From Diplocloster modestus (GTDB lineage: Bacteria; Bacillota; Clostridia; Lachnospirales; Lachnospiraceae), in contig NZ_JAHQCX010000013.1 of NCBI RefSeq assembly GCF_019042245.1, positions 1 to 64,000 on the forward strand: a stretch of 64,000 nt of DNA, in the 5' to 3' direction. A program made the position numbers and the translations under genes. This document shows positions 35,264-43,350 of the stretch, one piece after another. Below the pieces are notes generated by a model, which saw only the letters and a list, made by a program, of their open reading frames with translations, searched no databases and was not told the origin of the DNA. How positions within the stretch are numbered: position 1 is the first letter of the stretch; each line of letters opens with the position of its first letter.

Positions 35264-37663
35264 TTAGAACCGCTGCTCAGTCCTCGCAATAATATCATCC
35301 TGCGTCTGTGGAGACAGCACATGAAAGAAAGCGGAATACCCGGCCACCCGTACGATCAGATCCGGATACTGATCCGGATGCTTCTGCGCGTCCAGCAGTG
35401 TCTCCCGGGATACCACATTATACTGGACATGCCAGCCCTTTAACACATCGAAAAAGGTCCGGATCAGCAGCCCCAGCTTCTGTCTGTCCTCCGCCCGCTC
35501 AAGGATCGCAGGTGTAACCTTCTGGTTTAACAGCACTCCGCCGAAGATCTGGGAAGTCTTAAGCTTAGACACTGATTTAAATACACTGGTCGGCCCGCTT
35601 AAGTCCACCGCGTGAGACGGCGAACAGCCCTCCGCCAGGGGTTCTCCGAAATGACGGCCGTCCGGCGTAGCACAAGTACCCGCCCCCTGCGGAACATTGG
35701 CTGCCACCGAGGAAGTCCCGGCATAATAGGTACCGCCGATAGGCCCTCTCCCATATCGGGTATTCTTATACTTTTTGATCTCATCCAGATAGGTATCATA
35801 GCCTCTCTTGACCAGATCATCCACATAGTCGTTATCATTTCCATATTTGGGTGCCAGCATCAGGATCCTGCGGATTCTCTTACCCTCCTCGTCTGCGAAA
35901 TCATTCATCAGGGCATCCCACAAATCCTTCCGGGATACCTGCTCCTCCTCGTAGACACACTTTTTCAGCGCGGCCAGGGAATCTCCCAGATTCGCCACGC
36001 CCACCTGCAGCTGGCTGACGATATCGTAGTGAGCGCCGCCCTCTTTCAGATGTTTTCCCCGCTCGATACAATCATCCACCAATGCCGAACAAAGGATATC
36101 CGGGACTTCCTGCTCTACCACCATATCCGCACAGTTGTCCAGAATCACCCCCGTATGAATCAGCTGTCTGGCCGTATAATCCCAGGCTTTCATTACGTCT
36201 TCAAAGCTCTCCATATTCAGAAAATGTCCCAGGCCCTTGCAGATCTTCTTTCCCGTATTTACATCCACACCATCGTTCAGCGCGGTCATCAAGGTTTTGG
36301 GGAAATTCAGATAACTCATACCGGTACAGCGGTAGCCCCATCGCCCGGGAACCCCCACCTCCACGCAGCCGATCGCGCTGTAGTTGTAAGCATCCTCTTT
36401 ACTGACCCCCTTATCCATCAGGGCTTCGATGACGATTTCATCGTTGTTGAAGGCGGGCATGCCGAAGCCCAGCCGTATGCATTCGATACAGGCATTCATA
36501 AACTCCTGACTCATATTGCTGAAATAACGGACCGTCATGTTCGGCTGAGGCAGGTGGGTGCGCGCCACGCTTCGCAGTACCGCCCAGGTCAGCGGATTTA
36601 CCGCATCCTTACCGTCCACGGTCTGCCCCCCGATCGTGATATTCTGGTACATGGGGCTGCCGGCTGCGAAGCGGGTATGGCCCCAGCTGCGGATCTTGTT
36701 GATTGTAAATGATTTTAACCAGAGATTCTCCAGTAGTTCTTCCGCTTCCTCCGGCTTCATTCCGTCCCGGATACTTTTTTCATAATAGGGAAAACAGTAC
36801 TGGTCAAAACGGCCGAAGGAGAGCGAATGGCCGTTGGATTCGATCTGAAGGATCAGATGGATAAACCAGACGCTCTGCAGAGCTTCCTGGAAAGTCTGCG
36901 CTGGTTCCATCGGCACTCTTTCACAGATCCGTGCGATCTGCTCCAGTTCCTGTTTTCTCTGGTTCCCTGCTGTTTTAGCCTGTTCCGCAGCCAGCCGGGC
37001 GTAACGGCGGGCAAATGCTTCCACTGCATCGATCACGATCAGGATAGCCCGGTAGAAATAGCTGGCTTTCATATTTTCAAACTCCGCATAATCCAGAGCA
37101 TCTAATTTCTCACGGGTGCGCAGCCGGTAATAGCCCAGCCCTTTCTGCAAAACGGTCTGATAGTCCACGGCCAGATGGGCGTCTCCGGACGTGATATTTC
37201 CCTCATTTCGTATAATTCCCAGGTCATAGATTACCTTTGCCTCATCCGGAAAGGCTGCATAGCCCTTATCCTGCAGGGTCCTCCCTTTCCAGTAGGGATA
37301 AATATCCCGCAGGATTTTTTTATTTACTTCCGAAATGAGAAAACGGTCTCCGTTTCTCTTATCGAATTCATCCAGCTCCTCAATAACCCAGTCCATCGCA
37401 TATTCCGGGAAAATAGGAGCAGAGCGGTTTTCTTTTGCCTGGTTACCGACGATCAGAGTCTCCGGTTCGATAAAAATGCTCATATTCTCCAGAATTTCCT
37501 TGACCATATAGGCGCGCTTTAACACCACCTGGTCCATCTCGTGTTCCTGATAGGCTTTGGTCGTCAGAACCGCCCGCTCAGTGCAGACAGCCGGTGTAAT
37601 TGCCAGAAGTTTTTCCCGGAAATTCTTTATCCTCTGGGTAGATGTTCCAAAATTTGATTCCAT
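35264..37663 (-). CDS. Glycyl radical enzyme, dehydratase/lyase class
   Basis: A 799-residue protein with an N-terminal PFL-like domain. The catalytic thiyl loop is SAIGCVEVGVPG (C433, with E435 two residues on, the general-base position of glycerol and choline-type enzymes). The C-terminal glycyl radical motif is RVAGYSAFF (G775). The C-x-E arrangement, and the absence of the Cys-Cys pair of pyruvate formate-lyase, indicate a dehydratase or C-X lyase acting on a vicinal diol or similar compound. It is paired with its activase 18 bp upstream. No microcompartment genes are nearby, arguing against a volatile aldehyde product. The substrate is not determined. Confidence 0.92.
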   Translation of the reverse strand: MESNFGTSTQRIKNFREKLLAITPAVCTERAVLTTKAYQEHEMDQVVLKRAYMVKEILENMSIFIEPETLIVGNQAKENRSAPIFPEYAMDWVIEELDEFDKRNGDRFLISEVNKKILRDIYPYWKGRTLQDKGYAAFPDEAKVIYDLGIIRNEGNITSGDAHLAVDYQTVLQKGLGYYRLRTREKLDALDYAEFENMKASYFYRAILIVIDAVEAFARRYARLAAEQAKTAGNQRKQELEQIARICERVPMEPAQTFQEALQSVWFIHLILQIESNGHSLSFGRFDQYCFPYYEKSIRDGMKPEEAEELLENLWLKSFTINKIRSWGHTRFAAGSPMYQNITIGGQTVDGKDAVNPLTWAVLRSVARTHLPQPNMTVRYFSNMSQEFMNACIECIRLGFGMPAFNNDEIVIEALMDKGVSKEDAYNYSAIGCVEVGVPGRWGYRCTGMSYLNFPKTLMTALNDGVDVNTGKKICKGLGHFLNMESFEDVMKAWDYTARQLIHTGVILDNCADMVVEQEVPDILCSALVDDCIERGKHLKEGGAHYDIVSQLQVGVANLGDSLAALKKCVYEEEQVSRKDLWDALMNDFADEEGKRIRRILMLAPKYGNDNDYVDDLVKRGYDTYLDEIKKYKNTRYGRGPIGGTYYAGTSSVAANVPQGAGTCATPDGRHFGEPLAEGCSPSHAVDLSGPTSVFKSVSKLKTSQIFGGVLLNQKVTPAILERAEDRQKLGLLIRTFFDVLKGWHVQYNVVSRETLLDAQKHPDQYPDLIVRVAGYSAFFHVLSPQTQDDIIARTEQRF

Positions 37664-37681
37664 AATATTATGTCTCTCCTT

Positions 37682-38599
37682 CTATGCCCCGATTTGGGCT
37701 TTGATGTGATATTTTTCAAAGATACCGCGGTATGCTTCCAGATCCTCAGGATGCAGCTGTGGTTTCCCTTGGTATGTATACTCCCGGCCCAGCAGCTCAT
37801 ATTTGCGTTCTCCCATCTGATGGAAAGGAAGAAGCTGAACCTCCGGCACGCCCAGCTTGTTCAGAACCTGGGCAAATCCTTTTGCATCCTTGGCCGAGTC
37901 GTTGAAACCTGGTATCACCGGAATGCGTATCCGAAAGGGCTTATTGCTGTCCTGCAGCCCTTCGATATTCTGCAGCACCTGTTCGTTTCCAACTCCGGTT
38001 CCTTCCCTGTGCTTCACGCTGTCGTAATGCTTCATGTCCACAAACAGATAATCCACTTCCCTTAACAGTTCCTGAAACTGCTCCGAAGGAACCGCAGCAG
38101 CCGTCTCCACAGCCACATGTATGCCTTGCTCATGAAGTTTCCTGCACAGGCTGATCGTGAATTCCCGCTGCATCAGCACTTCTCCTCCGGATAAGGTTAC
38201 CCCGCCGCCGGAATGGTCATAGAACGGTTTATCCTTTTTTGCTTCCGCCGCCACCTCGCCGGCGGTGACCAGCCGCCCTTCGTGGCCGATCGCCTGCTGC
38301 GGGCAATGCTGCTCACAGGCCAGGCACATGGTACAGACGGCCGGATCGACGGCCGGATACTCCTGAGGCCCTATAACCGTACGGGCTCTCTGACCGCAAT
38401 TTTCCACACAGCGTCCGCAGCGGACACACTTTAACCGATCCAGTGTAAATTCCGGCCGGCAAATCTGGGACTCCGGATTTGCGCACCATCTGCACCGCAG
38501 GTTACAGCCTTTTAGAAATACGGTAGTACGGATACCCGGCCCGTCGTGAATACTGAATTTCTGTATCTGTAGGATGATTCCTTTCCCGTCAGTATCCAT
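37682..38599 (-). CDS. Glycyl radical enzyme activase (radical SAM)
   Basis: A 305-residue protein. The radical SAM cluster motif CNLRCRWC lies near residues 31-38. An inserted ferredoxin-like domain carries two further cysteine sets, CVRCGRCVENC and CTMCLACEQHCP, as in activases of dehydratase-type glycyl radical enzymes. GGGVTLSGGE contacts SAM. It abstracts hydrogen from G775 of the enzyme encoded next. It is first in the operon and divergent from the DeoR regulator gene. Confidence 0.95.
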   Translation of the reverse strand: MDTDGKGIILQIQKFSIHDGPGIRTTVFLKGCNLRCRWCANPESQICRPEFTLDRLKCVRCGRCVENCGQRARTVIGPQEYPAVDPAVCTMCLACEQHCPQQAIGHEGRLVTAGEVAAEAKKDKPFYDHSGGGVTLSGGEVLMQREFTISLCRKLHEQGIHVAVETAAAVPSEQFQELLREVDYLFVDMKHYDSVKHREGTGVGNEQVLQNIEGLQDSNKPFRIRIPVIPGFNDSAKDAKGFAQVLNKLGVPEVQLLPFHQMGERKYELLGREYTYQGKPQLHPEDLEAYRGIFEKYHIKAQIGA

Positions 38600-38779
38600 G
38601 ATCTGTTCTTACCTGTCCTCTCCGATTTATACTGCATACTCACAATTGTTCCTATAAAATATGTATCTCTCAATTTCTTGACTTTTTGCCTTGCTCATTG
38701 TATGATTCCTTTAAGATTTTGTCAATATCCTGCGTTTCATTCGTTTATTTAACATTTTCGAACAAATATGGAGAGTATT

Positions 38780-39586
38780 ATGGACAATTACGAACAATCT
38801 GATCTGACTCCCAGCCAGCGGAGGAATCTGATCTTAGATATGATGAAAAAGAAGAAGTCCGTTTCGGTGCATCAGCTTTCCAAAGAGCTCTACCTTCACG
38901 AAGCAACGGTCCGCAGGGATCTGAACTATCTGGCGGACAGCGGAGCCATCTCCAGAGTACATGGCGGAGCCGTCCTGCGGGAGGGCATGGATGCGGAAAT
39001 TCCTCTGTTTATCCGGGAGACTTCTTTTAAAGAGATCAAAAAGGAACTGGCCAGAACCGCCGCAGAGACTGTTAAGGATGGAGAATCCATATTTTTGGAC
39101 TCCTCTTCCACTACCGGTTTTATGATTCCTTTTCTAACTGACCGCAAGCAATTAAAGATCGTTACCAATGGAGCACAGGCGGTTCTGTATCTTACCAAGC
39201 TGCGCGATGCCAGGATCTTCTGTACCGGGGGCCGTTTACGTGAGAACAGCCTGTCTTATATCGGCCACTCCGCATTGGAGGCCATTTCCCACTATCACTT
39301 TGACCGCGCCTTTTTCTCCTGCCGCGGGGTCAGTTTGGAAAATGGACTGTCCGATACCAGTGAAGAGGAAGCCGTGTTAAGGCAGGCCGTAATCCGCCGT
39401 TCAGAGCAGTCCGTTCTGCTGGCCGATCACAGCAAACTGGGACAGATGTCTTTCTATTCGATCTGTCCGCTGGCTGATATCCAGATGATGATCACAGATG
39501 CAAAGCTATCATCGGAATGGCAGCTGGAAGGGCTGACTTTAGCTGGAAGGGCTGATTTAACCGGAAGGGCTGGCTCATTGTTTTAA
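38780..39586 (+). CDS. DeoR-family regulator
   Basis: A 268-residue protein: an N-terminal DeoR helix-turn-helix (KKKSVSVHQLSKELYLHEATVRRDLNYL, residues about 16-45, then GAISRVHGGA) and a DeoRC sensor domain with ESIFLDSSSTTGFM and DHSKLGQ. Such regulators sense phosphorylated sugars or polyols. The start at 38780 follows GGAGAG; the ATG at 38768 overlaps that site. It is divergent from the activase/radical enzyme genes and is their likely regulator. The last 20 codons contain three imperfect 18-bp repeats (LEGLTLAGRADLTGRAG), a small tail expansion. Confidence 0.92.
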   Translation: MDNYEQSDLTPSQRRNLILDMMKKKKSVSVHQLSKELYLHEATVRRDLNYLADSGAISRVHGGAVLREGMDAEIPLFIRETSFKEIKKELARTAAETVKDGESIFLDSSSTTGFMIPFLTDRKQLKIVTNGAQAVLYLTKLRDARIFCTGGRLRENSLSYIGHSALEAISHYHFDRAFFSCRGVSLENGLSDTSEEEAVLRQAVIRRSEQSVLLADHSKLGQMSFYSICPLADIQMMITDAKLSSEWQLEGLTLAGRADLTGRAGSLF

Positions 39587-39642
39587 CCTGATACCCCGGT
39601 ATTTTAATTTATGGCGCAGTATCTGCGCCCCTGGAGGAAAAT

Positions 39643-40500
39643 ATGGACAATGTTTATACGGCTGCTTTTCCCGACGGTTTTCCTTTTGAAATGAACAACG
39701 CGAAAGGAAACATGGTACTGCCGCCGGTCCTGCACCGGCATGACTGCCTGGAGTTAAACTATGTGATCTGCGGAAGCGGAACCAATTATATCGAAGATAA
39801 AAAGTATGAGATGAAAGCCGGCGAGCTCTATCTCATCAATAATCTGGAACATCATATCGCCGTGTCCGGAGGCGATCTGAAAATGAAAATCATCTTATTT
39901 GACCCCGGCCTGCTGTTCCAGAATACCGCGGAAAACCTGGATCTGCTGGCACCCTTTTACAGCAAAAATGCTTATTTCAGCAATAAACTGGAACTGGGGG
40001 AAGTGGGAATGGAGAAGATCCACCGGATTTTTGAGGATCTGGAAGAGGAATGGACCCATAAGGAACCTGGCTACCATCTCCTGATCAAAGCAAAACTGAT
40101 GGAGTTAACCGGTATCCTTTACCGCTATTTAAAAAGAGAGGATACTTTAAAAAGCACCCTCTCCTACCAAAACCAATATGAAAAAATTCGTCCATCCATC
40201 CAATATATCAATGAGAATTATGAACAGGAACTGACACTGGAGGTGTTAGCTGAGCTTTCCTTTATGAGCAAGTCCTATTTCAGCACCTATTTCAAAAAGG
40301 TTACCAACATGACGCTCTGGGAATATATCGAATTGATCCGAATCCACCAGGCTCAGCTCATGTTGGCCACAGAGAACCAGTCGGTTACGGACATCTCCTT
40401 CTCCTGCGGTTTTCATTCCGTCTCCTCCTTTAATACCTCATTTAAGAAAATAACGGGGCTCACCCCTTCTATGTACCGCAAGAGCCTGCTATCTCCCTGA
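39643..40500 (+). CDS. AraC-family regulator
   Basis: A 285-residue protein. The N-terminal cupin-like sensing domain (HRHDCLELNYVICGSG, then AGELYLINNLEHHI) is followed at about 185-285 by the paired AraC helix-turn-helix units: LTLEVLAELSFMSKSYFSTYFKK and VTDISFSCGFHSVSSFNTSFKK. A GGAGG site lies ahead of the ATG. It follows the DeoR gene by 56 bp, probably in one transcript. The 3' end overlaps the opposite-strand aminotransferase gene by 32 bp. Its target is most likely the adjacent radical-enzyme or isomerase genes. Confidence 0.92.
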   Translation: MDNVYTAAFPDGFPFEMNNAKGNMVLPPVLHRHDCLELNYVICGSGTNYIEDKKYEMKAGELYLINNLEHHIAVSGGDLKMKIILFDPGLLFQNTAENLDLLAPFYSKNAYFSNKLELGEVGMEKIHRIFEDLEEEWTHKEPGYHLLIKAKLMELTGILYRYLKREDTLKSTLSYQNQYEKIRPSIQYINENYEQELTLEVLAELSFMSKSYFSTYFKKVTNMTLWEYIELIRIHQAQLMLATENQSVTDISFSCGFHSVSSFNTSFKKITGLTPSMYRKSLLSP

Positions 40501-41602
40501 CCGCTTCTACAAGGGCATTGATCTCCTCCCACTTGGTCAGGAAGGAGATGCTGATTCTCACTGTCCCCTCTCCTGCCGTCCCCAGATCTTCATGGATCAA
40601 AGGGGCGCAGTGCAGGCCGGTCCTCACGATGATCCCGTAGCCGTTTTCCAGAATATAGCCTATGTCGGATACGGACAGGCCCCGTATTCTCATGGACAGA
40701 ACCGGTCCCTTGGGTTTTGAGGTATCTCCGTACAGCGTTATCGGTTTCAAATTTCTTAACTGATCCGCCATATAGCGCATCATTTCCTCCTCCTGGCGCT
40801 GTATTACTTCCGGTGTTATCCGAAGCAATACCTGAAGTGACGCGTCCAAAGCGGCGATCGCAGGCTCATTTTGTGTACCCACTTCAAAAGCAGCCCCGTG
40901 TCCATCCGGGAACTTTAGGATATGGCTGTCTTTTCCGGTTCCTCCGAATTTGACCGGCCGCAGAAGGCCTGTTTTTCTCATATAGAATCCGCCCAGCCCC
41001 TGTATGCCCAGAAGGCTTTTGTGCGCTGTGAAGATCAGTCCGTCGGCCCGCCACTGATCCATATCGATGGGAATGCAGCCTGCCGACTGGGATATATCCA
41101 CGAATACCAGTGTGCAGTATTTTTCCGCCAACGCGCACACTGCCCCGATATCTGTAAGCATTCCGGTGACATTGGAGCAGTGATTCACAAATAATGCATA
41201 GGCGCCTTTTCTCAACTCTTCCTCTAAGAGATCCAAATCCAGTTCACCGGATGCATGAAGCGGTATCTTTTTCAGGACCGGATGCTTATCACTGTTATAG
41301 AGCGGACGCAGGATACAGTTATGGGCATCGGCGGCGGTCAGGACCGTTTTGCCCTCCAGTGGAAGCCCGTTTATGATCAGATTGGCCGCTTCCGTAGCTC
41401 CCGATGTAAATAGTATCCGCTCATAATCCTTTATATGGAATAATCTTCCAAGCTTTTCCCGGCAGGCCGGTGCCAAAGAAACATCCCCGGCGGCATTGCT
41501 CCGGTATTCGGACGAAGGAAGCCGGTCCATACAATTCAGAACCGCTTCCTTCACCTCCGGCAGCCTGGGATAGGATGTTGCGGCATGATTCAGATAAATC
41601 AT
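40469..41602 (-). CDS. Class V aminotransferase / cysteine desulfurase-like
   Basis: A 377-residue PLP enzyme. Landmarks are YLNHAATSYPR at the N-terminus, FTSGATEAANLII, a His-containing AADAHNC region, SQSAGCIPID and the PLP lysine in FTAHKSLLGIQGLGG. The family includes cysteine and selenocysteine desulfurase-like proteins of Firmicutes that do not belong to an Fe-S assembly operon. No scaffold gene is adjacent. An AAAGGAGGAG site precedes the ATG. The gene ends inside the AraC gene on the opposite strand. Confidence 0.88.
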   Translation of the reverse strand: MIYLNHAATSYPRLPEVKEAVLNCMDRLPSSEYRSNAAGDVSLAPACREKLGRLFHIKDYERILFTSGATEAANLIINGLPLEGKTVLTAADAHNCILRPLYNSDKHPVLKKIPLHASGELDLDLLEEELRKGAYALFVNHCSNVTGMLTDIGAVCALAEKYCTLVFVDISQSAGCIPIDMDQWRADGLIFTAHKSLLGIQGLGGFYMRKTGLLRPVKFGGTGKDSHILKFPDGHGAAFEVGTQNEPAIAALDASLQVLLRITPEVIQRQEEEMMRYMADQLRNLKPITLYGDTSKPKGPVLSMRIRGLSVSDIGYILENGYGIIVRTGLHCAPLIHEDLGTAGEGTVRISISFLTKWEEINALVEAVREIAGSCGT

Positions 41603-41638
41603 GGCCCTCCTCCTTTTTTAACTGCTCTCTTCTATGGC

Positions 41639-41676
41639 TGTGAATCTCCCTTTGACTGTAAATCTCCCTTTGACAG
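41639..41676. repeat. Short tandem repeat
   Basis: Two nearly identical 18-bp units (TGTGAATCTCCCTTTGAC, then TGTAAATCTCCCTTTGAC), plus a degenerate third, lie in the gap between the isomerase-family gene and the aminotransferase gene. Confidence 0.65.
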
Positions 41677-43047
41677 CTAATTTCCCTCTACGACTTCAAA
41701 ATCCAACAGCCAGGCCAGTTCTTTCAGCTTCTTTTTATAATCCCCGAAAATCAATACCTGATGGTGGCCAAAATTCATGATGCTATGTATAAATTTCCTG
41801 GAATCCCCCACCTGCAGGAAGTAATAAGGGCTACAGTAGGTGTCCGTATACTTCGAGGACAGGACATCTCCTACCGTCACCAGAAGCTTTTCCCCGGACG
41901 GGTCAAAACGTCCCAGCGTTACTTTTTTGTCCTCATTCTGTGAGAAATCGATCTGAAGTTTTCCGCCGAATCCCTGGCCGGTAAAATGATAAATGCTGTA
42001 ATTAAGCTTCGGTTTGTCAAATCCGTTCATCTGCAGGCACGGAACGGAATGATGCAGGGAAATGATCTCCTCCGACTCGAACAGCGGATTCCCCATAAAC
42101 GCGGGTTTTTCCGCGGTATACATCATCATGATCATGGCCAGCAGCGCGTTCAGATCCTCCTCACAGCCGCTGGGTATCCCTCTGTCCTTGAACAGGGAAT
42201 GCGCGATACAGGGAACGAATTTCTTCTCCTGCGGAATCCTGGAACGGCACAGTTCCACACAGGCGGTGGAGAATGCGTTACAGTCGTACAGCTCCAGCAT
42301 CCGCTCTGCCGCCATGTAATATTTCACATCATTGATCAGATACTGATAGGCCACTTTATTCTCTTTGGCATTCTCCATCAGCTCCTTTGTCTTCGCCTCC
42401 GCCTCATCATCGTTTATCTTTTCCATGATGGCGAAGATATCGGTAAATGGCTTCTTCACCACTTCAAAGCCATATTTAGCCCGCAGCTTCTCCAGATCCC
42501 GGATATTGCTCTGCAGCCCCCAGGTCGGCGCTTCTCCAGCGGTGAGGATCAATGCCCTTGTATTTTTCACCGCTTTTCTTACCCATAACATATGCAGCAG
42601 GTCGTTTAACTCCGGCAGATCAATCGCGTAATAGGCTTCCCGGCCGATACTGCGCAGATAGGCGGACACATCCGCTCCGCTGACAGCGTGGGTATAAGAA
42701 ATGACCGGTTTCCCGAAACGCTCGATCTTCGGGATCCGCTGATTCAGGATCATGATACAGTCTGTTTCATTGATCTCTTTATTGACTTCTTTCACGATCT
42801 CTTCCTCCTGCAGGAAGGATTCCGTATAGGGGAAGAATACCGGCTCCAGTACCCTGACCTGAGGGATCAGATGTTCCAGTACTTCCTTGCATTTCTCAAA
42901 TTTTTCCCGGGCAGTCCGCCGTTCCGCATCAGGCATCATCTCTTCCCTGATTCCCGCACGGCACGGGCCTTCCCAGAAATCCGTATGGACTAAGATGCCC
43001 ATCAAAGGTTTTACATTCAAAGTAACATCCATGGCTCTTCTTATCAT
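41677..43047 (-). CDS. L-fucose/L-arabinose isomerase-family protein
   Basis: A 456-residue protein of the fucose-isomerase-related group (COG2407-like). An N-terminal Rossmann-like part (MGILVHTDFWEGPC, CIMILNQRIPKIERFGKPVISYTH) is followed by a C-terminal domain with CEEDLNALLAM, whose Glu is in the usual metal-ligand place, and ISLHHSVPC with candidate His ligands. Family members isomerise aldoses and ketoses with Mn or Mg. Proteins of this group are reported as sulfoquinovose isomerases in transaldolase-type sulfoglycolysis. Its position next to a sulfoquinovosidase makes that a candidate role, not a proven one. An AGGAG site precedes the ATG. Confidence 0.78.
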   Translation of the reverse strand: MIRRAMDVTLNVKPLMGILVHTDFWEGPCRAGIREEMMPDAERRTAREKFEKCKEVLEHLIPQVRVLEPVFFPYTESFLQEEEIVKEVNKEINETDCIMILNQRIPKIERFGKPVISYTHAVSGADVSAYLRSIGREAYYAIDLPELNDLLHMLWVRKAVKNTRALILTAGEAPTWGLQSNIRDLEKLRAKYGFEVVKKPFTDIFAIMEKINDDEAEAKTKELMENAKENKVAYQYLINDVKYYMAAERMLELYDCNAFSTACVELCRSRIPQEKKFVPCIAHSLFKDRGIPSGCEEDLNALLAMIMMMYTAEKPAFMGNPLFESEEIISLHHSVPCLQMNGFDKPKLNYSIYHFTGQGFGGKLQIDFSQNEDKKVTLGRFDPSGEKLLVTVGDVLSSKYTDTYCSPYYFLQVGDSRKFIHSIMNFGHHQVLIFGDYKKKLKELAWLLDFEVVEGN

Positions 43048-43214
43048 AGCTTCTCCTCTTTTCTACTGGCCGCCTTTTCCGGTCTCCAGTTCGGGAAAGG
43101 CGCTGTTTGATGTTTTGGTATAATTTGATTATAAGAGATCCCTTTCCATAATTCTTTCGGGATCTTTGGAAAAACTATCGGGATAATTCGAAACATTTAT
43201 CAAAAGGAAACCGA

Positions 43215-43350
43215 CTTCTTCAAAAAGAGGGTGCCGGTCCCTGGAAGCCGGCTGGAATAGATATTCTCTACTGCCGGCATCCTGGGACAGGCACCTTTCT
43301 CTTTTCGTTTTCCGCTATCTGACGTTACTGCCGAAAGGAGCCAGTCCCCT
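43215..43350. repeat. Family B intergenic repeat, copy 1
   Basis: A hairpin (GGGTGCC...GGCACC arms with GCCGGC/GCCGGC inside) is followed by TTACTGCCGAAAGGAGCCAG. The same order of elements occurs at 58809-58963. The right end forms the last codons and stop of the GH31 gene, so the repeat may also act as its terminator. Confidence 0.65.

Noticed and set aside
35612..36712. Long open frame on the plus strand opposite the glycyl radical enzyme
   Set aside because: It is fully antisense to a strongly conserved gene, has no ribosome site and shows no protein-like domain pattern.
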